Positions 40,436-50,341 of a DNA stretch of 64,000 nt are shown here, piece by piece. The notes beneath the pieces were generated by a model. The model was not told where the DNA came from. It did not search any database and was given only the letters and a program-made list of their open reading frames with translations. Within the stretch, counting starts at the first letter, position 1. Every line of letters starts with the position of its first letter. The stretch lies in NCBI GenBank assembly GCA_963813895.1, contig CAWFAS010000004.1, positions 496,001 through 560,000 on the forward strand, written 5' to 3'. Source of the stretch: DASZWJ01 sp963813895 (lineage in GTDB: Bacteria > Pseudomonadota > Gammaproteobacteria > JAURND01). A program made the position numbers and the translations under genes.

Positions 40436-41158
40436 ATGGAAAAAACTTATTTTGATGTAGTTGCTGATGAAATCTTAGAAGTAATGCTCTCTATACCTCT
40501 CCTACATGAACTTGCTGATCTAAACCATAAGCAATTAGTTCTATTCACCACCCAGTTTTATCAATTCGTTAAAAACTTCCCCAGGTACCTGGGCGCACTC
40601 ATTTGGAAGTTCCCCGATGAAAATATACGGTTCGCTTTAGCCAACAATTTGGTTGATGAAGTCGGTGGCTTTAACCATTTAGAAAAAATGGACAGAACTG
40701 CAACCCACCCAGCACTATTCCGAAAATTTGCCTCGACCCTGGGACTCACTGAAGAGGACATGAATAATGCTCAACCTCGACATTACACACAACAAATGCT
40801 CGATACCCTGGATAATCTTTTTATCCACTCGCATTATATAAAAGCGGTCGGTGGACTCGCTCCTGGCATGGAAAGTATTTTCAATACGTGGATTGATTTA
40901 GTCTTGCAAGGCTTGAGAAAAACTCAAAGATATTCTGAAAAGGAGCTGCTATTTTTCAGCTTGCACACCATAGTTGATGAAGAACACAGCGAAATTATAA
41001 AAGTAAACTTGCTGGACTATCTATCTAGTGAAGAAAACAGGAAACTCTTAAAAGAAGGCGCGTATACTACTGTCAACGCACAAAAACAATTTTTCTTAAG
41101 TTTATCCGAGGAAATCAAAGCATTAAATCACCACCCCAACCTTATCAGCCAATGCTAA
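40436..41158 (+). CDS. Heme-oxygenase-like (HDO / PqqC-CADD type) putative diiron enzyme
   Basis: 240 residues from ATG 40436, with GAGGGA 8 bases upstream. All-helical, of the iron-containing redox/TenA-PqqC superfamily. Candidate metal ligands are spaced through NNLVDEVGGFNHLEKM (Glu and His, about 68-83), THPALFRKFASTLGL, HSHYIKAVGGLAPGMES (about 132-148) and FSLHTIVDEEHSEIIK (His, Asp and Glu, about 177-192). NFPRYLGALIW is a family marker. Relatives include chlamydial CADD (para-aminobenzoate synthesis), UndA and other oxidative lyases. The substrate is unknown. Placement between two exporters and a LuxR regulator suggests a small secreted metabolite. Confidence 0.78.
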   Translation: MEKTYFDVVADEILEVMLSIPLLHELADLNHKQLVLFTTQFYQFVKNFPRYLGALIWKFPDENIRFALANNLVDEVGGFNHLEKMDRTATHPALFRKFASTLGLTEEDMNNAQPRHYTQQMLDTLDNLFIHSHYIKAVGGLAPGMESIFNTWIDLVLQGLRKTQRYSEKELLFFSLHTIVDEEHSEIIKVNLLDYLSSEENRKLLKEGAYTTVNAQKQFFLSLSEEIKALNHHPNLISQC

Positions 41159-41202
41159 AAATAGAGGGCTCTGGATAGCCTCAAAAAACAGGAAGTTCAG
41201 AT

Positions 41203-42441
41203 ATGGAAATCAAAAAAACCATCATCGGTCATTTGTTGTTTCTGTTAGGAATTTTTTACGTTTCTATCCAATTTCATGCAATGGATGCTTTGCATGTTAT
41301 TTTTATTAATGAAAATATCCTACCCAGCAGTTCAATTACCCATTTATCTGCTCTATGCTTATTAGGCGATATTAGTTTTTTATTTGCTTCTGGGTTTCTC
41401 ATCGACAAATACACCGCAGAAAAAATTCTGCTCTTATCTCTAGCCTGCATAGTATTATTAATATTTCAGTTCGCGGTCATTAAAAACACCTATTGGATGT
41501 ATTTAAATCGACTGTTCACCGGCGTCTGTATTTCAGCAATTTTCCTTTCTTGCATCAAATTAGCATCCACAACACTTAAAAAATCCATAAACTTGTTCTT
41601 TGGCACGCTGGGAATAGCAACAATGCTAGGTGGTACAGTTGTGCATTACCCATTTTTAGTTTTGTCAGAAAAAATCGGCTGGAGAGGAGCGATCTTCACA
41701 GATGGAATAGCTAGCTTAATTGTTTTGTTATTTTTCACAATATATTTCCTAAATTTTACCAGGCCTAGATCGGCAGAAAACAGTATTGGGCAGCAGTATA
41801 AATCTCATTGGCTAAAAACAGCTTACCTAAATTCAAAAACTTGGAAATATGCCTGTTATGCGGGTTTAATTAATACGCCAATTCTTATATTAGGCGCTTT
41901 ATGGGGCAGCTTATATTTTAAAAACATATACGGTTTGGCTGATAAATCAGCGTCGTTAATAACATCGCTCATTTATCTTGGAAACATGGTAGGTGCACTG
42001 ATATTAAGTTGGTTATCAAGCAGATACATTAGGCATGAAAAGTTATTATTTATCTGCTCAGCATTCGGCAGCTTAATCTTGGCCTTCATCAATTTCGGAG
42101 ATACTCTTCCAATCTATGTCTTAGCTATATTAACTTTTATGGCAGGGTTTACAAGCGGTTGCCAAAGCGTAGTGTACACTACCGTGGCCTTAGAATCTAA
42201 AAGAGAGGTAATGGCAATGAGTTTTAGCATCATTTCTTTTACCTCATTAATCATCGGTTTATTTGGTCAGACCATTTTTCAGCATATAATTGCCTACCTT
42301 GATCAATACAGCCATACCATCAATAAATTTAAAATCGCTGGTAGTTTAATTATTATAAGCTACACAATTTCAGCTTGGATTGCGATGAGCATTTCCTCTA
42401 AAGCCAAAAAATACCTGATTACAGGAAATTCCATGGATTAA
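41203..42441 (+). CDS. MFS transporter
   Basis: 412 residues, about 12 membrane helices. ISFLFASGFLIDKYTAEKIL resembles motif A (residues about 55-74), and LYFKNIYGLADKSASLITSL resembles the start of the second half. It is not the same family as the upstream DHA2 protein. It has AGGAAG about 8 bases before the ATG and lies 44 bases after the oxidase-like gene, so the two are probably co-transcribed. Direction and substrate of transport are unknown. Confidence 0.88.
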   Translation: MEIKKTIIGHLLFLLGIFYVSIQFHAMDALHVIFINENILPSSSITHLSALCLLGDISFLFASGFLIDKYTAEKILLLSLACIVLLIFQFAVIKNTYWMYLNRLFTGVCISAIFLSCIKLASTTLKKSINLFFGTLGIATMLGGTVVHYPFLVLSEKIGWRGAIFTDGIASLIVLLFFTIYFLNFTRPRSAENSIGQQYKSHWLKTAYLNSKTWKYACYAGLINTPILILGALWGSLYFKNIYGLADKSASLITSLIYLGNMVGALILSWLSSRYIRHEKLLFICSAFGSLILAFINFGDTLPIYVLAILTFMAGFTSGCQSVVYTTVALESKREVMAMSFSIISFTSLIIGLFGQTIFQHIIAYLDQYSHTINKFKIAGSLIIISYTISAWIAMSISSKAKKYLITGNSMD

Positions 42442-42468
42442 TCTATCTCACCAGAACGGACTCTAAAA

Positions 42469-43299
42469 ATGAATTTTCCTCCAAAACGCGAGCTTTCTAA
42501 CCTCAAAACCAATCCTATCTTTGATTTATCAGCGGATTTAAATACCATTTGCCAACCGTTATTTTCGACAACAGAAATAACTTATTTTACACACGCCATT
42601 CATTTTCAAGATGGATCCATTTCCACATTGACTACATCCCCAGAATGGACAGAGCATTTTTTTAAAGAGCAATATTACAATGGACTATATGTAGTCAGAA
42701 ACAATATCAGCGCTACGACGCGATACATGCTTTGGAGCGCATTACCACCTTCACAAGCCTTAAACGTTTCCAGCGAATCCTTTGATATTGACCATGGGAT
42801 AACCGTGCTAGAATTTGAGAAGGATTGCTGCCATTGCTATCTATTTGCAACCAAAAGAAATAACATACAAATAGCTAATTTCTACTTAAATAACCTAGAT
42901 GTGTTGGAACGATTTATCCTGTACTACAAAGACAGAGCAAAGAAGATAATCGACCTAGCCAAAACAAATAAAATAGTAACAGTCAATACTTTAAACTTAG
43001 ATGATAAAAACCTTATCCATCATAAAATCACTGATGAGAAGAAGAAAACGTATTTAGAAAAAACACCTATACAGAATTATTACATGTCTCTGGACAACAA
43101 AACTATCGCACTTTCAAGAAGAGAAATGGATTGCATCAAGCTAATTGCTCAGGGGAAATCATCGACCGAAACCGCTGCATTATTATGTATATCATTTAGG
43201 ACAGTAGAAAAGCATATTGAAAACGTTAAACTCAAGTTAGATTGCCACAAGAAATCGGAGCTTATCAGCAAAATAACAAATTTGAAAATTTACACTTAG
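42469..43299 (+). CDS. LuxR-family transcriptional regulator
   Basis: 276 residues. The last 62 residues are a GerE/LuxR helix-turn-helix: ALSRREMDCIKLIAQGKSST then ETAALLCISFRTVEKHIENV and KLKL, with all conserved positions (SxRExxxL, GKSxxEIA, TVxxHxxN). The N-terminal 170 residues (FDLSADLNTICQPLFSTTEI..) resemble PAS/autoinducer-like sensor domains but no ligand-binding signature is clear. It starts 27 bases after the MFS stop, so it likely regulates the cluster it ends. No luxI-type synthase is in the window. Confidence 0.9.
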   Translation: MNFPPKRELSNLKTNPIFDLSADLNTICQPLFSTTEITYFTHAIHFQDGSISTLTTSPEWTEHFFKEQYYNGLYVVRNNISATTRYMLWSALPPSQALNVSSESFDIDHGITVLEFEKDCCHCYLFATKRNNIQIANFYLNNLDVLERFILYYKDRAKKIIDLAKTNKIVTVNTLNLDDKNLIHHKITDEKKKTYLEKTPIQNYYMSLDNKTIALSRREMDCIKLIAQGKSSTETAALLCISFRTVEKHIENVKLKLDCHKKSELISKITNLKIYT

Positions 43300-43803
43300 G
43301 ATCAACCGCCCGTCAATTCGAAATAAATTTCATATCGCTTGCTTAAAAAGTAATTACCAAACTTATCCAAAAAACAATTTAGAGGCTGCAAATAATTTAT
43401 GTATAACTGCCAAATTTTGTGAAATTCTATTATCAAATTTGATTGCGAACCGATTCATGGCAGTCATCCAATTATGTAAAGACATCATCCATTTTTGTTA
43501 TTCCTTCTGAACACATATTCTTCACACAAATCATTCATTGAATTTTGAGCTATGATCCAACATGGTTCCACCATATGTTTATTGCGGAAAATTAAATCAT
43601 TCCTTAACTATACCTGCTATGAAAATTTTTATCTCTTTTAACAGATTTTTTAGTATAATGGCATGCCTGGATTCTAAACCTTTCGACATAGCCTAATCTT
43701 AGCAGAAGCCATGATAAGCAGTGTATGCAGATGAGGCAATGAACTAGACAACCAGATAGACGAGATTAAATTGACAATACTTATAAAATATAAGGAAAAT
43801 TAT
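43300..43803. other. Gene-free stretch with a candidate -10 box
   Basis: Roughly 500 AT-rich bases without a supported gene. TATAAT at 43654-43659 with a poor -35 could start the transcript of the downstream ATPase gene. No repeat from the other families is seen here. Confidence 0.4.
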
Positions 43804-46800
43804 ATGGAACAAGTAAACTGTGGATCAGAATGGAAAAAATGGGACTTACACGTTCACACTCCAGCTTCTTTTCATTGGAATGGAAAAAAGTTTATTGACA
43901 TGTCTAATGAAGAAATAAAGTCTTCAATAAAAGAAATGATTGATAAAATCAATTCATCTGATATTGCAGCATATTCAATAATGGACTATTTTACTTTCGA
44001 TGGATTTACACAGATAAGAAATTTTCTTAGAGATAATCCAGAGGTAAAGATTAATAAAACTATATTTCCTGGAATAGAATTAAGAATAGAAGCTCCCGTT
44101 GATTATAGATTAAATATACATGCCATCTTTCAAGAGGACATAAAACATCAGGAACTGGAAGATTTCAAAAGTACGTTAAAAATATTTGGTTCTGATGATA
44201 TACTCTCAAGAGAGTCAATAATTAAAGCAGCAAAAAAATTGCCGCCCGATAAAGCAGAAACCCATATTGGAAATAAAGACTACAAAAACAATGACGATGT
44301 TGCTTTTGAGCTAGGAATTAAAACTATAAAAATAACACGAGAATCTTTTGATTGTGCAGTAAAAAAGCTTACTAAAGAAAAATGTTTAATCATACTCCCA
44401 TTTGATACCAATGATGGAATTTCAAAGCTAGACTGGAGAACTCATTCACACGAAGCATGCTATTTTTTTCAATTAGCAGATATTTTTGAAGCAAGAAAAA
44501 AAGAAAGCATTGATTTGATTCTTAATATAAAGACACCAGGAAATCAAGATTTTATTAATAACTTCTTTGAAACCATGGGGAAAAAATCAAAACCAGCAAT
44601 TAGCGGATCAGATTCTCATAAAATTTCCGATTATGGAAACTACCCAAACAGCAGGATTACATGGATTAAAGCTGAACCAACATTTAAAGGGCTTCGTAAA
44701 ACGTTAGTTGAACCTCAAGATCGCACTTATGTTGGAGAGAAACCGGAAAAATTAAAAATTGTATCGAATAATGCAACAAAATTTATTTCAGGATTGGAAA
44801 TTAAAAAAAATCTAGAGGAGAAATTTGACGAGATTTGGTTCAATAATAGTATTTCTTTTAATTTTGAATTAATTGCTATTATCGGCAACAAAGGCTCTGG
44901 TAAGAGCGCTTTGGCAGACATTATAGGTCTTTTAGGTAATTCTCGGAATGAAAAGGCCTTTTCATTTTTAAATGATAAGAAATTTAGAGAAAAGCAAAAT
45001 TATAAAGCTGGAAAATATTCGGCAACGATGCATTGGAGAAATGGCACGTCACATACAAAATTGCTATCTGATGAGATCGATTGTTCTGCAGTGGAGCTTG
45101 TGAAGTATATTCCACAAAGTTATCTTGAAAAACTTTGCAATGAAATTACTTTAGAAAAAAGTCTTTTCGATCTTGAACTTAAAACTGTAATTTTTTCTCA
45201 TATTTCAGAGGATCATCGCTTAGGTCAATCAAGTCTTGATGAGTTAATTAAATATAAGACCGAAGAGATAAATAGAGAAATTTCTTCTTTTCGCGAGAGT
45301 TTATTCTCTATTTTACAAGAGATAATAAACAATGAAAATAAGCAAACTAAACAATATGAGCAATCTATTGTTAATCAGCTTACGAGCAAACAAACTGAAC
45401 TTACAGCCCATGAAAATTCCAAACCCATTCAAGTGCTTAAACCAATAAATGACGATAATACTGATCTAGATAATCAGAAACTTTTACAAGAATTGGAATC
45501 GCAAAAAATTAATGAACAGGAGTTGTGCGAGATAGTTGCTCAAAGAAATACGGGACTAGAAGCCTTGCGCAAGCGAAAATCCGTTGCTGAAAAGATATTG
45601 CAGCAACTTGACTTCATTGAAAAACAAAATAAACAAAACCTTATTAATCTAGAGATTTTACTTAAAGAGATAGGCATAACTTCATTTAATGAGATCATTT
45701 CAATAACAATAAATAGATCTTCCATAACTGAAATAATTGAAAAAATAAACTCTGATATAACTTCTGCCAGTGCCGAATTAGACCCTGAAAACACCGACGG
45801 AGCTTTACAAAAATTAAATAAAACTCAAGAACGAATTAAAGAGTTATCGTATTGTATTGATGAACCTAATCGCAAATATCAAGCTTATCTTGAAGAATTA
45901 GAAATTTGGAATAAGACATTGGTATCCATTAAAGGAGATTCAAATAAGCCTGGCACAATTAATTACTTAAATCTTCAATTGGCTGAAATTCAGAATATAC
46001 CAGAAAAAATCAAAGAACTCGAAAGAAAGAGAGATTTTCTTGTTGAACAAATATTTTCCATGATTACCAAACTTGCTGATATTTATAAGCAACTTTATCT
46101 TCCCGTGCAACATTTTGTTGAAAGCAACCCATTCTCTGACGATGCCTTTAACATGTCATTTAATGTATCAATAATCGATACTGGTTTTCGTAACACATTT
46201 TTTCAAAAACTAAATAGGAGTCGCATTGGGAGCTTCCACGGAACTGAAGAAAGTGAAAAAATGCTTGATAATATTTATAATAAGTATAATTTCAATGAGA
46301 AAGAAGATGTGATAAATTTCACTCGCGAAATCATGCGTCATTTAAAATTTGACTGCAGAGATGACAAAAAGATTCCTGTCAATATATCAACGCAAATTAA
46401 AGGAGAAGTTTTAGATGCATATAAGTTTATATTTTCTCTGGAATATCTTGAGCCAAAATATTTGCTTACACTCAATAAAAAAAGTCTTGGACAACTATCG
46501 CCAGGCGAACGAGGAACATTGCTTCTAGTATTTTACCTAATGGTAGATAAAGATGATAGACCACTCATTTTAGATCAACCTGAAGAAAATTTAGATAATC
46601 AAACTATTTTCAAAGTATTAGTGCCATGCATTAAAAGCGTAAAGAAAAAACGTCAATTATTTTTAGTTACACATAATCCCAATCTTGCTATTGTTTGCGA
46701 TGCTGAACAGATTATTGTTACATCAATTGATAAATCATCAAAGAATGCCGTTAAATATCATTGCGGAGCGATAGAAAATCAAGCAACTAATAAACTTATC

Positions 46801-46887
46801 GTTGATGTTCTCGAAGGCACTCATCCTGCTTTCGATAACCGGAAATCAAAGTATTTCTTTAATATAGAAGAGGCTGAAATTAGATAG
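43804..46887 (+). CDS. PHP-domain / SMC-like ABC ATPase (TrlF-type), defence candidate
   Basis: 1027 residues from ATG 43804 (AAGGA 7 bases upstream; an in-frame TTG 11 codons earlier is less likely). The N-terminal PHP phosphoesterase shows WDLHVHTPASFHW (HxH, about 13-25), PFDTNDGISKLDW and GSDSHKISDYG (about 269-279). The ATPase follows with Walker A IIGNKGSGKSALAD (about 357-370), a long coiled coil (about 480-760), the signature LSPGERGTLLLVF, Walker B RPLILDQPEENLDN (about 920) and the H-loop LFLVTHNPN. The ending HPAFDNRKSKYFF is common in defence ABC ATPases of this type. The likely role is nucleic-acid cleavage in defence; that is inference from architecture and the adjacent HEPN remnant. 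Confidence 0.87.
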   Translation: MEQVNCGSEWKKWDLHVHTPASFHWNGKKFIDMSNEEIKSSIKEMIDKINSSDIAAYSIMDYFTFDGFTQIRNFLRDNPEVKINKTIFPGIELRIEAPVDYRLNIHAIFQEDIKHQELEDFKSTLKIFGSDDILSRESIIKAAKKLPPDKAETHIGNKDYKNNDDVAFELGIKTIKITRESFDCAVKKLTKEKCLIILPFDTNDGISKLDWRTHSHEACYFFQLADIFEARKKESIDLILNIKTPGNQDFINNFFETMGKKSKPAISGSDSHKISDYGNYPNSRITWIKAEPTFKGLRKTLVEPQDRTYVGEKPEKLKIVSNNATKFISGLEIKKNLEEKFDEIWFNNSISFNFELIAIIGNKGSGKSALADIIGLLGNSRNEKAFSFLNDKKFREKQNYKAGKYSATMHWRNGTSHTKLLSDEIDCSAVELVKYIPQSYLEKLCNEITLEKSLFDLELKTVIFSHISEDHRLGQSSLDELIKYKTEEINREISSFRESLFSILQEIINNENKQTKQYEQSIVNQLTSKQTELTAHENSKPIQVLKPINDDNTDLDNQKLLQELESQKINEQELCEIVAQRNTGLEALRKRKSVAEKILQQLDFIEKQNKQNLINLEILLKEIGITSFNEIISITINRSSITEIIEKINSDITSASAELDPENTDGALQKLNKTQERIKELSYCIDEPNRKYQAYLEELEIWNKTLVSIKGDSNKPGTINYLNLQLAEIQNIPEKIKELERKRDFLVEQIFSMITKLADIYKQLYLPVQHFVESNPFSDDAFNMSFNVSIIDTGFRNTFFQKLNRSRIGSFHGTEESEKMLDNIYNKYNFNEKEDVINFTREIMRHLKFDCRDDKKIPVNISTQIKGEVLDAYKFIFSLEYLEPKYLLTLNKKSLGQLSPGERGTLLLVFYLMVDKDDRPLILDQPEENLDNQTIFKVLVPCIKSVKKKRQLFLVTHNPNLAIVCDAEQIIVTSIDKSSKNAVKYHCGAIENQATNKLIVDVLEGTHPAFDNRKSKYFFNIEEAEIR

Positions 46888-46972
46888 AACCCCAAACATG
46901 ATTTTTTTAATCCACAGGAAATATTTTTCTAGATATTAATGTTTCCCCAAAAGGAGAAACTAAGTTCGCTGC

Positions 46973-47361
46973 CTACCCTAGTAAAAATTCTAAATTTTTC
47001 CTTTGAGTAAGAGCTTGTATTTCTCTAGCCAATTGGGTAAGTTCTTCAGGAGTAATGAGGTAACTTTTTTTATAAAGAGAATTCACATAGGCATCGCAAA
47101 GAAATTCAAAAAGTCGCTGTGGATAACAGGAATACTTTGATAAACAGAGAATCCAACGCATTGACCAAATGTCGAAGTTCTTGCAAGTTATGCGTGCTGG
47201 GTTTGTAATGAGTAGAAACTAGTAAAATAGCACTGTAAAGTCGCTCAGTAACTTGATGTGATTCAAAAGCAGCATTACTGTTGCTGCCACGAAATTCTAT
47301 CCAATAAGAGATGGGTCAAATCCTGGGTGATCACCACAAATTTTATGGCTTTACTGAGCAT
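46973..47361 (-). pseudogene. HEPN-domain gene, broken by two frameshifts
   Basis: Three overlapping frames read as one HEPN-like protein: MLSKAIKFVVITQDLTHLLLD (from 47361), then SNAAFESHQVTERLYSAILL..YKPSTHNLQELRHLVNALDS, then FEFLCDAYVNSLYKKSYLIT..PEELTQLAREIQAL to the stop at 46973. HEPN features are the SHQVTERLYSAIL helix, the STHNLQELRHLV segment and the DAYVNSLYK final helix. HEPN proteins are often RNases or toxins paired with a nucleotidyltransferase. No such partner is seen. It is convergent with the PHP-ATPase gene. Confidence 0.65.
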
Positions 47362-47525
47362 AATGCGATCTCCGAAAGACCATTAAAAAATAACTCTGCA
47401 TTACATTTTGGCTACAATGGGGGTTACTTTAAAAGCATCAGCGAGTTTTAACCCAAGTGCGAAAAGTGTAAACAGAAATTCGCACTTAGAGACTAAAAGT
47501 ACCACCTATAAGTTAGGTGCATACT
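47362..47525. other. Gap with no supported feature
   Basis: Holds GCACTTAGA/CTAAGTGC-like fragments (AAGTGCGAAAAGTGTAAACA and TTCGCACTTAGAGACTAAAA) that could fold, but no gene, terminator or repeat family is clear. Confidence 0.3.
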
Positions 47526-48581
47526 TTAATCCCTTGGGTAAACGTCTAAGGTGCCCATAGTCATTTTTAAATCTTTAACTTTACTTGCTAAATAGATCAT
47601 GGTTTTAAGAGCCTGATTAACTTGTTCAATGCCAAGCTCTTTTTCTTCAGCTTCCATGTTAAGGCTACGGCGAATGTTGTAAACCATCCAACTAATTCCA
47701 TTTCCAGGTATGCCATAAAAATTGGCATTTAAGGTGGCTAGATCAATCGTGCCTCCCGCTTTTTTGTAAGCAGCTATTATTGCTTTAAATAGCTCTACAT
47801 TTAATGTGCCACTGGTAGCACCACTCCAATCTAAAGCTGCAATTAATAATTCATAAGTTGGATTTAGAGCTCTTACAGATTCCCAGTCTATTAAAATGGG
47901 ATTATCATTTTCATCCCACAGCACATTTTTTTGGTCTAAATCAGCATGACTAACTACTGAAATATCCCTAAAAGAATGAACTGCCTGCTGATATTCATCA
48001 TTCCATTTAATAAGCAGCGACGAAGATTGCTGTAATTTATTTGCAAATGGTAAAGACATTTCCATGCTCTTTTCTATTAATGTCATTATCTCTTCATTAG
48101 AATGAATATCATATTTTGGACTTTCAATCTCAGGAACATGTAAATTTAGAAGATGCATTTTTGCCAGCAATGTTCCTATTCTTACGGCATGAAGTGTGCT
48201 GACAGCATTTCTATCTAAAATCTTAGCTTCAACCCAGGGATAAATAAGAAAAGTATCATTCTCCGAATCAACAAGGAATTTTCCATCTTTTTCTATACCT
48301 GAGATTGCGGGTATTCCATGAGTCGAAAATTGGCGAGCTACTCTTTCAGAAATTTCATATGATTTTCTAACTTCCAATGTTAATTTAATATTTTTTGACA
48401 ACTGCTTGATTGCATATGACCCCTTTTCCGTATCAACACGCCACATCAGATGCAAAAGCCCACCATGAATTTTTGTGGGAAGTGATACCGGCTGTCCCAA
48501 TTCCAAAGAAGTGCAAATTGCGTATAGTTGCTTACTAATCATATGGGTGAGTACCATTTTCTTTGTTAATGACTTGTACAA
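47526..48581 (-). CDS. APH-family phosphotransferase
   Basis: 351 residues with the aminoglycoside-phosphotransferase (choline-kinase-like) fold. GSYAIKQLSKNI carries the ATP-binding Lys (about 55-66). The catalytic loop is VVSHADLDQKNVLW (about 211-224, HxDxxxxN) and the metal motif NPILIDWESV (about 229-238). Relatives phosphorylate antibiotics, homoserine, choline or other small molecules; the substrate cannot be inferred. The start at 48581 could instead be the Met at residue 9 or 14 (MVLTHMISKQ). A single gene with 160-base gaps either side. Confidence 0.86.
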   Translation of the reverse strand: MYKSLTKKMVLTHMISKQLYAICTSLELGQPVSLPTKIHGGLLHLMWRVDTEKGSYAIKQLSKNIKLTLEVRKSYEISERVARQFSTHGIPAISGIEKDGKFLVDSENDTFLIYPWVEAKILDRNAVSTLHAVRIGTLLAKMHLLNLHVPEIESPKYDIHSNEEIMTLIEKSMEMSLPFANKLQQSSSLLIKWNDEYQQAVHSFRDISVVSHADLDQKNVLWDENDNPILIDWESVRALNPTYELLIAALDWSGATSGTLNVELFKAIIAAYKKAGGTIDLATLNANFYGIPGNGISWMVYNIRRSLNMEAEEKELGIEQVNQALKTMIYLASKVKDLKMTMGTLDVYPRD

Positions 48582-48743
48582 TAATTTTTAAATAAATCAT
48601 TATGATATAAAAAAATATTTAAGCAGCCTATGCGGTTCAGAACGAAACATAACTGAGGAACAGGAGCACTGAATCTATCGCAAAAACTCGAAATAGAACT
48701 ACTATTCCACAACCAATAAAGCTAAAGTCACTAAACACTTTCA

Positions 48744-49547
48744 TTACGTATTGATTTTAAAGAAATTCAATGCCGATCGTGTTAATTGTTCCGGTTCTTC
48801 AATGTGAAACATATGCCCGACACCCTCTCTAATAATTTCAAACTGAGTACCGGATATATTCTCATGCAAAAAATTCATGTACCTCATTGGCACCAGTAAA
48901 TCTTCATCTCCCGCAACAATTAAGCATTCCGTATTAATTTCAGACAATTTGGCCGATAAATCATAGTCATGCAACACATTTAGCTGCGCGCTAAAACCGG
49001 CCAAAGTCTGTGGGTAAGGATTAGTTAATAACATATTCTTGACTTGCGCTAATCTGTCTGCATCAGAAAGAAATTTAGGACCGAAAAGCCAAGGCAAAAC
49101 TGATAGAAAAACATAGTCAAGATCAAAATTATTCTCATAGGAATATTTTAAACCTTCCATCTGCAACCTTGAGGTGATTGGCAAAACTGCAGGCCCACCG
49201 GCAAGCACAGCCTTCTTAACTCGCTGAGGCTGATCCAGACACATCTGCATCGTTAATGCTGCACCCATAGAATGACCAATAAAATGAGCCTGTTGTATAT
49301 CTAAAGAGTCTAATAGTAATCCAACATCTGCACACATCTTCTGCAAAGAATAATCACTTTCAGGAATAAACGAACGCCCCACGCCGGGATTATCAAATAC
49401 CAATACACGATAGTGTTTAGCCAAATCATCCAGCATAAAAGACCAAGTACTATGATCAGCGGTGAATCCGCTGATGAGTACTAAATCAGCCCCGGCACCG
49501 TGTTGTTCATAATAAAAATTTTTATTGTCTATTTTTGATAATGGCAT
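48744..49547 (-). CDS. Alpha/beta-fold hydrolase
   Basis: 267 residues. The catalytic triad is visible: nucleophile Ser in FIGHSMGAAL (about 89-98), Asp in IVAGDEDLLVPM (about 212) and His in GVGHMFHIEEPEQL (about 241). The oxyanion segment is LVLISGFTADHSTW (about 22-35). It resembles BioH-like carboxylesterases and enol-lactonases. bioC lies elsewhere in the window, so a BioH role is conceivable but not supported by position. AGGAG 8 bases before the ATG overlaps the end of the upstream kinase-like gene, 11 bases away, indicating an operon. Confidence 0.9.
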   Translation of the reverse strand: MPLSKIDNKNFYYEQHGAGADLVLISGFTADHSTWSFMLDDLAKHYRVLVFDNPGVGRSFIPESDYSLQKMCADVGLLLDSLDIQQAHFIGHSMGAALTMQMCLDQPQRVKKAVLAGGPAVLPITSRLQMEGLKYSYENNFDLDYVFLSVLPWLFGPKFLSDADRLAQVKNMLLTNPYPQTLAGFSAQLNVLHDYDLSAKLSEINTECLIVAGDEDLLVPMRYMNFLHENISGTQFEIIREGVGHMFHIEEPEQLTRSALNFFKINT

Positions 49548-49558
49548 GATTAATACTC

Positions 49559-50179
49559 CTACTCACTAAGTGCATCTAATTTATTTAATATAATTTTGAC
49601 TGCTTCTGCTGGCTTTTTAATAGTGATATCAACCGCCAGCTCATTAGGGTGATGTGAATAAAATACTTCTCTTTGACAGGATAAAAACGAGGCTCTTTCT
49701 GGATCAATTGTTTTATATAAACTCTGTCGCTCAATAATTTGTACCCGTTTTATAAGTTCTGATTCATCACACAGAAGTCGAACCGGCAAAAAAATACTTT
49801 TTCTTTCTTGGCTGAGTTGAGACAAACGATTATAAAAGAAATTAGGATACTCATCACCTTCGATCATTTCTTGTGTAAAAGCAAAACTAAAATGTGCGGG
49901 TGATAATTCATAAATTGTTTCAAAGATTACATCGCAGATTTTTCCTGATTTTTGCCAAACAGCTTCTGTAAGAGGAGTAAAACCATCCTGAGTGATTAAA
50001 TTAAAAACAGGATTATTCCAGGTATGGTTATCTACCAACCTGAAATAGGGTTGTCTTGCCAATTCCCTAGCAACCGTTAGTTTTCCAGTACCGGCAAACC
50101 CCATTAGGAGAACAATACAGTTTTTGTATTTTTTGACACTTTCCTCATCACTGGGTTTCAATATTCTTAACTCCCACAT
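49559..50179 (-). CDS. P-loop kinase-like protein
   Basis: 206 residues with Walker A IVLLMGFAGTGKLTVARELA (about 23-42; GxxGxGK-L rather than the usual K-S/T). VDNHTWNNPVF follows, then DVIFETIYEL at the Walker B position and a probable lid with RASFLSCQREVFYSHHPNEL. The layout resembles small-molecule kinases such as shikimate- or chloramphenicol-phosphotransferase-like proteins. Leu in place of Ser/Thr after the P-loop Lys is unusual for ATP use. It is co-transcribed with the downstream hydrolase. Substrate unknown. Confidence 0.75.
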   Translation of the reverse strand: MWELRILKPSDEESVKKYKNCIVLLMGFAGTGKLTVARELARQPYFRLVDNHTWNNPVFNLITQDGFTPLTEAVWQKSGKICDVIFETIYELSPAHFSFAFTQEMIEGDEYPNFFYNRLSQLSQERKSIFLPVRLLCDESELIKRVQIIERQSLYKTIDPERASFLSCQREVFYSHHPNELAVDITIKKPAEAVKIILNKLDALSE

Positions 50180-50341
50180 ATCCTATAAAACAAGGATCTT
50201 TGTTTTAGGCTAAGCGTAATGCTTAAACAAACATTAAACCAGTTGCATTCAAGACGGGTTGGACAGATAATATGCGCACCGGGTGGGTGCGCTAACACCC
50301 AGACCGGCACGACTACCACAACAACCTAGCAAGAGGTTCTT

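Noticed and set aside
48744..49547. Assigning bioH to the alpha/beta hydrolase
   Set aside because: The triad fits but so do many esterases, and it lies in the accessory region far from bioC, so no symbol was given.
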